This document shows positions 11,789 through 22,603 of a stretch of 64,000 bases of DNA, piece by piece. A model generated the notes under the pieces. It saw only the letters and a program-made list of their open reading frames with translations, did not search any database and was not told the origin of the DNA. Numbering within the stretch: the stretch's first letter is position 1; each line of letters starts with the position of its first letter. Location of the stretch: the NCBI GenBank assembly GCA_963921425.1, contig OY992834.1, forward strand, positions 2,480,001-2,544,000. Direction: 5' to 3'. The translations under genes and the position numbers were made by a program. The stretch is from Dryas octopetala (Eukaryota > Streptophyta > Magnoliopsida > Rosales > Rosaceae).

Positions 11789-12900
11789 GAGCAAATTACA
11801 ATTTAGTACCTCAACTTTACATGTTGTTTCAACTTAGTACCCCAACTTTGAAAACTTGCAAAAAAGTACCTCAACTTTCATTTTGTGTCAAAATAGTACC
11901 TCCGTTAGTTTTTCTGTTAAATAAACCGTTAAATGCTGATGTGGCAGGGGTATTTTCGTCTTTTTACCTACATTTAAAAAATAATAATATTTAAAAAAAA
12001 AATTTAATAAAAAAAAATTCTTAAAAAAATTTCAACTTTTAAAAATAAAAAAATTTGGGGGAGATGGGGCTGGGGGGGTTGAGGGGGCTGGGTTGGGGTT
12101 TGGGTAATAGGGGGGTGAAGGGGGGTGGGTCGGGGAGGGGCTGGGTTGGGTTGGTGGGAGACAAGCAGGGGGTGGCTCGGGAGGCATGAGGGTGCGATTG
12201 GGGTTGGGGCGTTGCTAGGAGGTGGGTGCGACTGGTTGGGGGGGAGGGTTGGGTAACGGGGAAAGGCTGGGTGAGGGTTGGCTGGGTTGGGCTGGGTGAG
12301 GGGGGGGTGGGGCTAGGGAGGAGGGTGGGTGGGGGCGACGAGGGCTGGAAAGGAAGGGAAGGGGTGCGACTGGGTTTGGGAGGATGTGGGTGCAACGGAG
12401 GTTGGAGGGAGGAGGGTGCGACGGGGCTTGGAGGGGGTGCGACGGGGACTGGGGATGAGGGGGAGGGTGGGTCGGGCAGGTAGAGGGGGGCGACGGGACT
12501 GGGGGGCTAGGATTGGGATTGGGTGGTTGAGGCTGGGTAGGGTGGAGGGGATAAGGGCTGGGAATGGGGCTGGGGGTGCTGTGTGGGGGCATGGCTCGGG
12601 AAGGGGGAGGGGGAAAAACAGTGTTTAAGAAATTTTTTTTATTTTAATTATTTTAAGAAATTATTTTAAGAATTTTTTTTATTAAAAAGTTTTTTAAAAT
12701 ATTATTATTTTTTAAATGTGAGTAAAAAGACGAAAATACCCCTGCCACATCAGCATTTAACGGTTTATTTAACAGAAAAACTAACGGAGGTACTATTTTG
12801 ACACAAAATGAAAGTTGAGGTACTTTTTTGCAAGTTTTCAAAGTTGGGGTACTAAGTTGAAACAACATATAAAGTTAAGGTACTAAATTGTAATTTGCTC
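11789..12900. mobile_element. Long-TIR fold-back element B with G-rich core (1112 bp)
   Basis: Ends are GAGCAAATTACAATTTAGTACC at the left and its reverse complement at the right. Arms of about 240 bp (11789 to about 12035 and about 12640 to 12900) are nearly perfect inverted repeats and contain GTACCTCCGTTAG and GCTGATGTGGCAGGGGTATTTT. The element sits between an A run of 11 and an A run of 10, consistent with a 9-bp poly-A target duplication. The core at 12055-12615 is almost only G, T and A on the plus strand. Long proline-rich frames in the core are composition artefacts. Confidence 0.82.
12055..12615 (+). repeat. Strongly G-rich core inside element B
   Basis: About 560 bp of degenerate GGGG(T/A/C)TGGG-like repeats with very few C on the plus strand. 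Many G3-G5 runs at short spacing give high G-quadruplex potential. Surrounding DNA is AT-rich, so this is an abrupt compositional island. Confidence 0.8.
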
Positions 12901-13660
12901 AAAAAAAAAACAAAAAGGAAATTGGTTTGATGCAATTGGCATGAATAATTTGGATATCAGCGGCACAATTTATGTGGCTTAAAGAAAGTTTCAAACTTAA
13001 GGAATAAGCAAGTTGGAAGCATTCGTAGAGATTACAGAAGCAATATTGGCCCGCACCAATAATGCCGGCCATCACATTAAAGGCCTCTTTGTCGTCCACT
13101 TTTGGTTGTTGCTTTCTATTCCCTCCTCTGCCTTTCGCAAAAGACATATATTACAATCATAGTGTGTGGAATTGTAGGTTAAAGTTTAGCACTATAATTC
13201 TAATTCGGAGAGCTCATTAGTTATTACAATGCATGTAAATGATTACCACTGTTCATGCTCCACAGACAACATGTTCATCATGCCCTTTCACATAGTCTCT
13301 GCAATTGATGTTTCATTGCACACTTTGTTGACTGAATGACTGGTTCAGATCAATTGGTCCCCCTGAAACAAGTTAGAAAATGCTGCTAGTATGAAATAAA
13401 TTATAAGAAGGTTAACAGGTAATGTATGCAATACAGTATAGACAATGTCAACTTAGCCACCTGGTTAAGTATATAATAGTATTAGCGACCTGACCTGTTC
13501 AAACGAATCAAACACATATATGACGAAGTAAAAACTTGTACACTTTCCTAGACAAAGAACACTCCTTTATAAACTATTGCTAGATGATGATTGAACAAAG
13601 CAACAAAATTACCAACAGAAAACACACCTTATCAACAATTGCTGCGAGAAGAGAAGAAAA
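12901..13660. other. Intergenic / 5' flank of the MOCOS-like gene
   Basis: No gene recognised. The short minus-strand frame at 12899-13147 lacks family features. The distal part should contain promoter and leader of the gene starting at 13661. Confidence 0.4.
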
Positions 13661-15625
13661 ATGCAGTCACCTTGCCTGAAAGAGGTCTCTCAACAATGCC
13701 TCAGTGGCTGCTGCCCCTCCCCCTTGTTCAAGTTCTCAGGGCCTCACGACACCATCTCCAAATCCAGAAGCACTTCTTCTGCTTGCCGCCATGACTTTGC
13801 AGCCAAGACTTCATCATCCATATTCCCAAATACCCAGTTCACCAACCATGAGTCTCTCCCATCGTTGCAGGAGTCATTCAATGACTTCACCAAAGCTTAC
13901 CCGCGATACTATGAGACTGTCCAAGTGGACCAAATACGAGCTCAAGAATACTACCATCTCTCACAGTCCAACCATGCCTGCCTTGATTATATTGGCATCG
14001 GTCTCTTCTCCTCTTCTCAACTACACAAACAGGAGTCCTCAAAACAAATAGTTCCTTCTTCATCCACAGCTCAACTGCCCCGATCCCCTCCACGAAATTC
14101 GGATTTCCCCTTCTTTTGTATATCCTACAAGACGGGGAATTTGAAGACACAGCTACTTCATGGTGGCCAAGAATCAGAGCTGGAATCTGCAATGAGAAAA
14201 AGGATCATGGGTTTTCTTAATATTTCAGAAAATGATTACAGTATGGTTTTCACTGCCAACAGAACATCGGCTTTTAAACTTGTAGCAGAATCTTACCCGT
14301 TCAAAACTAGTAGAAAGCTTCTGACAGTTTACGACTATGAGAGTGAGGCAGTGGAAGCAATGGTTGATAGCTCAGAAAAGAGAGGAGCCAAAGTCATGTC
14401 AGCAGAGTTTTCGTGGCCCAGGCTGAGGATTCAGTCGGCAAAGTTGAGGAAGATGATTGGGAGTAAGAGGAAGAAGAAAAAGAAAAGGGGGCTTTTTCTC
14501 TTCCCAGTACATTCTAGAGTAACAGGTTCCAGATATCCTTATATATGGATGAGCATAGCACAAGAGAATGGGTGGCATGTTTTAGTTGATGCTTGTGCAT
14601 TGGGACCAAAAGATATGGATAGCTTTGGCCTCTCTCTCTTTCAACCAGATTTCCTCATTTCTTCTTTCTACAAGATTTGTGGGGAAAACCCATCTGGCTT
14701 TGCATGCCTCTTTGTCAAGAAATCTGCTATTTCAGTCCTGGAATCTTCTACAAGTACAGGGATTGTAAATCTTGTTCCAGCAAAGGAATTGCTTCAACTA
14801 AGAGCGGAGTCCTCTGGTACAGACACGGAACTTGAACAGACATCTAGACCTGGTTGGCAACAAAATGTATCAAGCACATCAAGTTCTTTCTCTGGTTTGA
14901 TAACTAATCACACAAAGAAGACAGGAAGATTGGAACAAGGAGAACCCTATGAGAGTGCAGAAGAAATTGCAATCTCGGAAGGACTGGAAAGTTCAGAGAT
15001 TGGGGAATCAGAAAAGCATGCCAATTTAAGAAAAGTTGAGAATTCCAAAAGCAGCAGAAATGGGAACCTAGAGGTTGAATGCAGGGGCTTGGATCAAGTG
15101 GATTCACTGGGTTTGATACTGATCACTAACAGGGCAAGGTACCTGATCAATTGGCTGGTAAGCTCTTTGAGAAAGCTTAAGCATCCTAACACAGAGGGAA
15201 TTCCTTTGGTCAGAATCTATGGGCCAAAGATAAAATTTGACAGGGGGCCAGCTCTGGCATTCAATGTATTTGATTGGAAAGGAGAAAAGGTTGAGCCTGT
15301 TCTTGTACAGAAACTTGCCGACAGAAGCAACATTTCTCTTAGTTATGCATTCTTACACCATATCTGGTTCTCAGATAAGTATGCTGAAGAGAAGGGGAGA
15401 ATCCTAGAGAGAAGAGAAAGTGGAGTAAAGAAAATGGATACAAACAAGTTAAAGGACAAATCTGATCTAGGAATAACAGTGGTTACAGCTGCTCTCGGGT
15501 TCCTGGCCAATTTTGAAGACACATACAGGCTTTGGGCTTTTGTTGCGCAGTTCCTGGATGCAGACTTTGTGGAGAAGGAGCGGTGGAGATATACAGCTCT
15601 TAATCAGAAAACCATTGAAGTTTAA
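13661..15625 (+). CDS. MOCOS-like PLP-fold (aminotransferase class V) protein, 654 aa
   Basis: Single-exon gene starting at an ATG. The middle of the protein has the fold-type I sulfurase/cysteine-desulfurase pattern: a helical entry (FNDFTKAYPRYYETVQVDQI), TGNLKTQLLHGGQESELESAMRKRIM, FTANRTSAFKLVAESYPF, LFPVHSRVTGSRYPY, then VDACALGPKDMDSFGLSLFQPDFLISSFYK and PSGFACLFVKKS. The lysine in SFYK is residue 338, where a Schiff-base lysine would be expected. There is no MOSC domain at the C-terminus, unlike ABA3/MOCOS, so it is not a full molybdenum-cofactor sulfurase. The closest family I recall is the Arabidopsis group with At5g51920, At4g37100 and At2g23520, whose biochemical role is unsettled. 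Residues 360-480 are Ser/Glu-rich and probably disordered. Intact. Confidence 0.88.
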   Translation: MQSPCLKEVSQQCLSGCCPSPLFKFSGPHDTISKSRSTSSACRHDFAAKTSSSIFPNTQFTNHESLPSLQESFNDFTKAYPRYYETVQVDQIRAQEYYHLSQSNHACLDYIGIGLFSSSQLHKQESSKQIVPSSSTAQLPRSPPRNSDFPFFCISYKTGNLKTQLLHGGQESELESAMRKRIMGFLNISENDYSMVFTANRTSAFKLVAESYPFKTSRKLLTVYDYESEAVEAMVDSSEKRGAKVMSAEFSWPRLRIQSAKLRKMIGSKRKKKKKRGLFLFPVHSRVTGSRYPYIWMSIAQENGWHVLVDACALGPKDMDSFGLSLFQPDFLISSFYKICGENPSGFACLFVKKSAISVLESSTSTGIVNLVPAKELLQLRAESSGTDTELEQTSRPGWQQNVSSTSSSFSGLITNHTKKTGRLEQGEPYESAEEIAISEGLESSEIGESEKHANLRKVENSKSSRNGNLEVECRGLDQVDSLGLILITNRARYLINWLVSSLRKLKHPNTEGIPLVRIYGPKIKFDRGPALAFNVFDWKGEKVEPVLVQKLADRSNISLSYAFLHHIWFSDKYAEEKGRILERRESGVKKMDTNKLKDKSDLGITVVTAALGFLANFEDTYRLWAFVAQFLDADFVEKERWRYTALNQKTIEV

Positions 15626-16093
15626 ACAATACATATGTATGTATATTTGTTTATTTTAATTCATCCCAGAGTATAGAAAATTAAACATCCTTGCAGACAA
15701 GATGTTTTACGTTCAGAATTTAAACTGTTAAAGGAAAACAGATGTGTGGCGTTCATTCTTTAACAGAGAGTTTCAGAACCTTTCAAGGAATTCATTTTCT
15801 TGATATATAATCTTATTCTTTGTTATCTAAATCTTGCACAACTTTTAAGTTTATCGCAGCTGTGTGTTGGACTGAATTATCTTCATATGCTCAAATAGAG
15901 GGGAGGTCCAGTTGGTTTTGAGATGCATCCTCAAACAGTCAGACACCTTTCCTCTACAGAGAATATTCTTTGTTCAAATCTCTACTCCCCAAAATATCAC
16001 AATTTATAAATTAAAAAATGCAGAAAAAAATTAATATTTAAAAAAACATGAACGGCCCTCAACTGTGAAAAATAGAAGTATATACTTATCTTA
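15626..16093. other. Convergent intergenic spacer
   Basis: 3' flanks of the converging MOCOS-like (+) and PPR (-) genes. AT-rich; nothing else seen. Confidence 0.5.
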
Positions 16094-17947
16094 TCAGGAA
16101 CAGATGTGAGAACTCCCTTCAAGATAGACTTGATTAGAAAGGATGTTTAATAGTACATGGATATCCCCATTTTGAGGGTGACTAGTATCCCCAACTAAAA
16201 ATTCATGAGCCTTACCATCCACCTCTATAACGCTGGACCCAGGCGCCTTTCGTATACTTTTCTTCTTCATCAACCTCCTGACCCTTGTTACATCAGCCCA
16301 TCTTTCATTAGTAGCATATATGTTTGATAGAAGCACATACGCCCCACTATCTTGACTCTTAAGTTGCAAGAGACGGTTTAATATTTCTTGAGAGAGCTCA
16401 ACATCACCTTTGGCCTTGCAAGCACTTAGAAGAGCTCCCCATATCAGCACATCAGGTTGCATGGGCATAGTTTTTATCAATTCCTGAGCTTCATCCAAGA
16501 GTCCAGCCCTACATAGCAGATCAACCATGCATCCATAGTGTTCTAACCTTGGAGAAAGATTATAAGGTTGATTTGTCATCAGATAAAAGTACCGACGGCC
16601 TTCATCAACCAAACCAGAATGGCAGCAAGCTGTCAACAGGGCTAGAAATGTCACCAAATTTGGCCTGGTGCCGTACCTAGTCATTTCTTCAAATTTTTTG
16701 AGTGCCTCATGCCCGTGTCCGTGCAATGCTAAACCACCAAGCAATGCATTCCATGTAGAGACATTCCCACAAGGCAATTCATTGAAAGTTTGCAATGCCA
16801 TCTTTATACAACCACACTTCGCATACATGTCAATCAGAGCTGTTCCAATATGGATATCCCATTTGATGCCCCGACGATCAATATACTCGTGGACCCATCT
16901 ACCATAATCAAGAGCCCCCAGACTAGCACAAGCTGAAAGCACACTAGCAAGTATAATTTTATCAGACTCGATGCCTAAAGTTTGCATCTTGCAAAACAAT
17001 TCCAATGATTCCCTTGGACGTTTACATTGCACCAATCCACTTATCATGCTAGTCCAGGACACAATATCTCTTTCAGGGAGCTCATCAAAAATTTGCTTTG
17101 CATCACCCAAACTCTCACACTTAACATACATATCCATGATAGCATTGCCTACCACCAAATCTGTTCCCCACGAACGCTTGAAAATCAAACCGTGAATCCC
17201 CTTCCCCACACTCAAATATCCCATTCTCCCACAAGCCACAAGTACACTAACAAGAGTCGCTGCATTCGGCTCCACATCCATCCTAAAAAACAAAGATACA
17301 GCCTCATCAAACAACCCTGCCTTCACATGCCCAGATATCAGGCCAGTCCAAGACACCACATCTTTCACAGGCATGTCATCAAACACCATGCTAGCACCAC
17401 CACAATCACCACAAACACTATAAAAATGCACAAGCGAGTTTTGCACATAGACATCACTAATGAAACCCAGTTTAACAACCACCCCATGAACCTGTCTACC
17501 CTCTCCCTTCCCCAAGAACTTAGCACAAGATTTCAGAACCGCTGGAATAGTATACATATCAGGCATAAACCCATCTCTAACTATCCTTCTAAATACCAAA
17601 ACCGCAGCCCTTGGAGTGTCACCATTAGCATAGCCAGAGATCAACATATTAAACGGCAAAGAGCTCATACGCCAATCAACTTGTTTCAGAAAATCACAAG
17701 CATAATTAACAGGACAAACGGATTTTCCAAAAAAACCAACAACATTGTGAGCAACCAAGTTATTGCAAGCCAGGCCAGAAGTTAGTATCTGTGCATGGAT
17801 TTTCTTGAAACAACTCAAGCTATTGCATCTCTTAATCAAATCTAAGAGAACCCATTTAGGAGAATGCATAGTAATACTCATATCAACTACACAATGTCCA
17901 TTTTGTGAAAGAGCGCTATGAATTCCATATTGCCAAAGGTCCCACAT
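16094..17947 (-). CDS. PLS-class PPR protein, At4g38010-like, about 617 aa
   Basis: Intronless, as is usual for PPR genes. Tandem PPR motifs alternate P, L and S types: VVSWTGLISGHVKAGLFDEAV, GNAIMDMYVKCESLGDAKQIF, IVSWTSMISGLVQ, GTALIDMYAKCGCIKMALQTF, STWNALLGGLALHGHGHEAL, LVTFLALLTACCHSGLVDEG. They are followed by an E-type end (PGSSVIEVDGKAHEFLVGDTSHP) and no DYW deaminase domain. The whole order strongly resembles Arabidopsis At4g38010 as I recall it. Family role: organellar RNA binding; E-class members specify C-to-U editing sites and need a DYW partner in trans. The first ATG in frame is at 17947. An upstream open stretch to 18007 has no ATG. Intact. Confidence 0.88.
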   Translation of the reverse strand: MWDLWQYGIHSALSQNGHCVVDMSITMHSPKWVLLDLIKRCNSLSCFKKIHAQILTSGLACNNLVAHNVVGFFGKSVCPVNYACDFLKQVDWRMSSLPFNMLISGYANGDTPRAAVLVFRRIVRDGFMPDMYTIPAVLKSCAKFLGKGEGRQVHGVVVKLGFISDVYVQNSLVHFYSVCGDCGGASMVFDDMPVKDVVSWTGLISGHVKAGLFDEAVSLFFRMDVEPNAATLVSVLVACGRMGYLSVGKGIHGLIFKRSWGTDLVVGNAIMDMYVKCESLGDAKQIFDELPERDIVSWTSMISGLVQCKRPRESLELFCKMQTLGIESDKIILASVLSACASLGALDYGRWVHEYIDRRGIKWDIHIGTALIDMYAKCGCIKMALQTFNELPCGNVSTWNALLGGLALHGHGHEALKKFEEMTRYGTRPNLVTFLALLTACCHSGLVDEGRRYFYLMTNQPYNLSPRLEHYGCMVDLLCRAGLLDEAQELIKTMPMQPDVLIWGALLSACKAKGDVELSQEILNRLLQLKSQDSGAYVLLSNIYATNERWADVTRVRRLMKKKSIRKAPGSSVIEVDGKAHEFLVGDTSHPQNGDIHVLLNILSNQVYLEGSSHICS

Positions 17948-18457
17948 AAATGCTTGGAAACAAACTTCTTTTGCAACCCATTGTGGCCCAAAATTCCGTT
18001 GCCGCAAGCGTGCTCATAAAGAGAAAGCATTCATGCTGTGCCTGTGACTGAAATCATTACCAAGTTCAAGACTTTGGGAGAGACTTCAAAACAGAACAGA
18101 AACTGGAAGTTGAAATCGGTGTTTGCAGAGTATTAAACATAAAACTTTGCCGAATTATCGAACGGGCTTGTCGCTTTCACCGGAAAAAAAAACAAAAAAA
18201 CGGCGTGTCGCTGGTTAAGCTTAAACGACAGCGTCTCGTTGTTCTCATCTAACGACGCCGTTTGGCCTTACTCACACACACAGTCGCAGTGACACCACCA
18301 CGTTTGTCTGCGAATTTCGAGCGCCAACGAGCTCAGTGTCACACGCATCGCCACTCCACAAAACTCGCTACATTTTCTCACTCTCCAAACAAGAAGTAGC
18401 TGAGCCAACACTTCAATCCCAAACAGTAAGAGCCCAATTTTGAAAACAAGGCGAAAA
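17948..18457. promoter_or_regulatory. Divergent promoter region between PPR (-) and HMGS locus (+)
   Basis: The two start codons are about 0.5 kb apart and point away from each other, so promoters and leaders of both genes must share this interval. No specific element is assigned. Confidence 0.45.
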
Positions 18458-21400
18458 ATGGCTTCGCAACCCAAAAATGTGGGAATTCTCGCCATCGATA
18501 TCTATTTTCCTCCTACTTGTATTCAGCAGGTGACGATCCTCACAATTTTTCCTCGTTTTAAAGCTTTTAATTTCTTCTTTTCTGGTACTCATCGTCTAAA
18601 TTGTATAATAAAACCTGTGTCATCATTCTGATTTATTATAAATTATCGGAATGTAGTTGGAATTTGTATGGGTCTATCGAGATTATTTCTGTTTTGTAAG
18701 TTTAACTGTATGATATAAAGGATAGTGAATTCAAAACATGTTCGTCTTTTACCTTTCTCGGTAACCAAACAGAGCTTAATGCTGGTCCACGGTGGTGCTT
18801 CCTTGTACTTGTAAATAACGGTTTATATATACATAGACATAAACATATATTACATATGCTCGTATGTTGATGTTACTTGTAATTGTTGATTAAAGCATTA
18901 TTGCTCAGGACTTACATGAATCTCAATTATGCAGGGGAAGTCTACTAAACCATGTTACTCAATTTTGAAATATCTTTTTCTTTGTTGTGCAAATTTGTTT
19001 TTAAACATGTGTATAGGAAGCTTTGGAGGCTCACGATGGTGCAAGCAAAGGAAAATACACTATTGGGCTTGGGCAAGATTGCATAGCGTTTTGTACAGAA
19101 GTGGAAGATGTTATATCAATGAGGTTACCGGTCTTATCTTTGCTTGGAATGTTTTTTTTTTTTTTTTGTTAAGCTGTCATTAGAAAACTAGCAATCTGAT
19201 GTTCCTGAAAGATGAAGGTGGCTTATTGCTTTGTGTTGGAATTGGATGCTTTCCTTTTTTAAGCTATATGAGTGAAGGCATTACAGTTGAGGGTAATGGC
19301 TCTGTGAACTCGTGCTCTCAAAGCAACAATGACCTGTTTATTTGGGTATTAGTAGTCTTATTTGGTGGTTAGTTTTCTTGGCTCTGCCAGCAACATTTAG
19401 CATTACTATTTTGGATAGTTATTGCTGAAATTATCTTTGGATAGACAAAGTCCCCTGTTAGGCAATTACATACTTTACAGTGATGTAATTCTGAAGTTGT
19501 AATATATTTGTCCATACATCTTGGTGCTCACTAGTCCTTGGACCTTGGACATGCAGTTTGACAGCTGTCACTTCTCTCCTTGAGAACTATAAAATTGATC
19601 CGAAACAAATTGGGCGGCTGGAGGTTGGCAGTGAGACTGTAATCGACAAAAGCAAGTCAATTAAGACCTTCCTGATGCAAATTTTTGAGGTACTTTCTTT
19701 ACTTTTTATTCTGCTAGGTTGCATCGTTTTCTTCATTCTTCTGGGAGAAGGGGGGGATGTTCTCGGCCAGCAAGATGAATTCCAACTTGCCACATAATGG
19801 TTATGGGGACAACCAATGTAGTCTTTGGCTTATGATCATTATATGAAATTGGAGAAGTTAAGATATAGGTACTTTACACTGTACCTTCAAAAAAAGTTAG
19901 AAATAATTTTTGAAGCAATTCAGTATCTATTGGTAAAATGATGAACAGTTGCTGAACCGTACATCTATCACATGTATCTACTTTCGGATGTTCTACGCAT
20001 TGCACTGTGCATATATATAGATATTGTCAAGAGTTTAATGTGAGCAACATCATTGTGTTGTGAAATATATGGTATTGAATGTACAGTATGGTTCATCTCC
20101 TGTTTGTCTTTTATGAACCATGCATCTAACATATGTAAACAAACAGGAATGTGGTAATACTGACATTGAGGGAGTTGACTCAACAAATGCTTGCTATGGG
20201 GGAACTGCAGCATTATTCAATTGTGTGAACTGAGTGGAGAGTAACTCATGGGGATGGATGCTATGGACTTGTCGTGTGCACAGACAGTGCGGTATGATCT
20301 TTTGTAAGCAGGGTTAAACTTGAACTGTTCTTTCTCTTTCATTTCTTCTTAGGATTAATGTGAGGACCTTCTTTAATTAATTATTGATAGTCAATTGATG
20401 AGGAGACACAAATAACTTCTTGAAACTCTGGATTTCAGAAGGTTAAAAAGGAACAATACTTGTCTTTTCTCAGACCCAAAATATCTTATATGATCATGCA
20501 TGAGGCAATTCTGAAGAATATACATATTCAATTTGATCAAAGGGAATCCTCTTTGTTTCAGGTGTATGCAGAAGGGTCTGCCCGGCCTACTGGAGGAGCA
20601 GCTGCAATTGCCATGCTGATAGGGCCTGATGCTCCTATTATTTCTGAAAGCCAATTTAGGGGCAGCCACATGTCTCATGTCTATGATTTTTACAAGCCCA
20701 ACCTTGCGAGTGAATATCCAGTAATAATTCCTCAGTTTTTTTGTCACTTTTATTGAAAATTGTGATTTTTATTTTAGCTTGTTTTTAAAAGTTAGGTTCT
20801 CACTAATATTTTATGTTAGTGTGGTGTAAAGGATATTTATATTAAATGTGGTGGGATGGTTATAAATGTATTAAAATGAGTCCCCCATGGCAGTATATTC
20901 AGTTATGCAGAATCCTTGAAATGGCTAATATTACCTAGAAAAATGCAATACTATGTGCATATCACAAATGTGAAAGGTTCATGCCTGTGAACTCTAATTG
21001 CTTTATAACTTTTGGTACTGCAAATTTGAATAATTTTATATTTCGTCTATGCAATTTTTTCTCACAGGTTGTTGATGGAAAGCTGTCACAAACTTGCTAT
21101 CTAATGGCACTTGAGTCTTGCTACAAACGTTTCTGTGAGAAGTATTTCTTCTGAACAAACATAAAGCATTTTTCTTTCTCATTTTGTTAGAAATTTTGTT
21201 CTATATGTGCCAGTAAAAATCTCAAATCACTGCTTTATAGGTTTGAGAAATTGGGGGGTAGGCCATTCTCGATTTCAGATGCCAATTATTTTGTATTTCA
21301 TTCTCCATATAACAAGGTACTGCAATTGTTGCATCTCTGATCATGTAAGGGCGGATTTTTATAATTTTTTTAATTCCATTTTCTTGAACTGGTACTGCAG

Positions 21401-22603
21401 CTTGTGCAAAAAAGTTTTGCTCGGTTGTACTTTATTGATTTCATGAGGAACTCCAGGTTTGTTGTCACATTTCTTCACCCCATTATAGAGATGATCCAAT
21501 TTTGTGTTTGTGTGTGTGTGTGTTGATAAAAGCAAAGAGCGCAAGCACTTTTGAATTGCTAATTATTTTCTAAATGCTCTCTTGCCAGCTTTGTTGATGA
21601 GGCTGCAAAAGAAAAATTATCCCCATTTTCAGGCCTATCTGGTGATGAGAGCTATCAGAGCCGGGATCTTGAAAAGGTGAGACCATTATGTCAGAAGACT
21701 CAGAACATCAAAGATGAAGTTACTGACATATAAAAATATAACCAGGGGGCGTCAGCCTCATGCTGATGATTCCTAATTATTGTCCAATCTACAGGCAACT
21801 CAGCAAGTGGCAAAACATCTATATGCTGAGAAGGTGCAACCAACAACCTTAATTCCAAAACAAGTTGGTAACATGTACACCGCATCTCTTTATGCAGCAT
21901 TTGCATCCCTACTTCACAACAAGCATAGCTCACTGGTAGAGATCTCTATCCTCTTTTCATTTTTCCTGCCAGAACCACCATTCTTGCTCAGTTTGACTCC
22001 AATCTTAAGGAATAACCAAGTGTGACTGTTTACTCTGTTTATTAATATTCAGACAGGTAAGCGGGTGGTTATGTTCTCATATGGGAGTGGTTTAACTGCT
22101 ACAATGTTCTCTTATCAAATTCGAGAAGGTCAATATCCTTTTAGCCTGTCAAACATTGCAACAGTGATGAATGTTTCTGGGAAATTGAAAGCAAGACAAG
22201 AGGTAGGCACTTCTTACGATTCATTTCTGTAAACTTTTCTTTTCCATTTTGCCATTATGATTTCACTGCCAAATCTTTCCTGCATTTGCATCTGATGCAC
22301 TGTTAGCCTTTTGGATTCTCATTATGCTACTTTTGCAAATTAAGAATTTTGTAAAATTCTTACCTTATTTTGCAGTTCCCCCCTGAAATATTTGTTGAAA
22401 CTCTAAAGCTTATGGAGCACCGGTATGGGGCGAAGAACTTTGTGACTAGAAAGGACACTAGCCTTTTATCTCCGGGTACATACTATCTCACTGAAGTTGA
22501 CTCCATGTACAGGCGATTTTATGCCAAGAAACCTGACGACAATACAGCCAACACAACAAATGCTCTGACCGGTGAGAATGGTTCACTAGTTAATAGCCAC
22601 TAA
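18458..22603 (+). pseudogene. HMGS: HMG-CoA synthase gene with two lesions in exon 4
   Basis: Twelve exons reproduce plant cytosolic HMG-CoA synthase from MASQPKNVGILAIDIYFPPT to the C-terminal [18 protein letters not shown]. The first are 18458-18529, 19017-19123, 19557-19689 and 20147-20291; exon 5 starts at 20572 and the last ends at 22603. The enzyme condenses acetyl-CoA with acetoacetyl-CoA in the mevalonate pathway. The catalytic cysteine context STNACYGG (about residue 120) is kept. Exon 4 has TGA at 20231-20233 where the family has Trp (NWVES), and an extra G in the run 20250-20253 that shifts the frame. All other exons are open and splice-competent. Skipping exon 4 would restore frame but remove the catalytic cysteine. 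I infer a recent pseudogene; assembly errors remain possible. Confidence 0.8.

Noticed and set aside
12039..12628. Proline/serine-rich (-) and glycine/arginine-rich (+) frames
   Set aside because: They are translations of the G-rich repeat core of element B and reflect base composition only.
17027..17785. 252-codon plus-strand frame
   Set aside because: Antisense shadow of the PPR coding sequence, with no family resemblance of its own.
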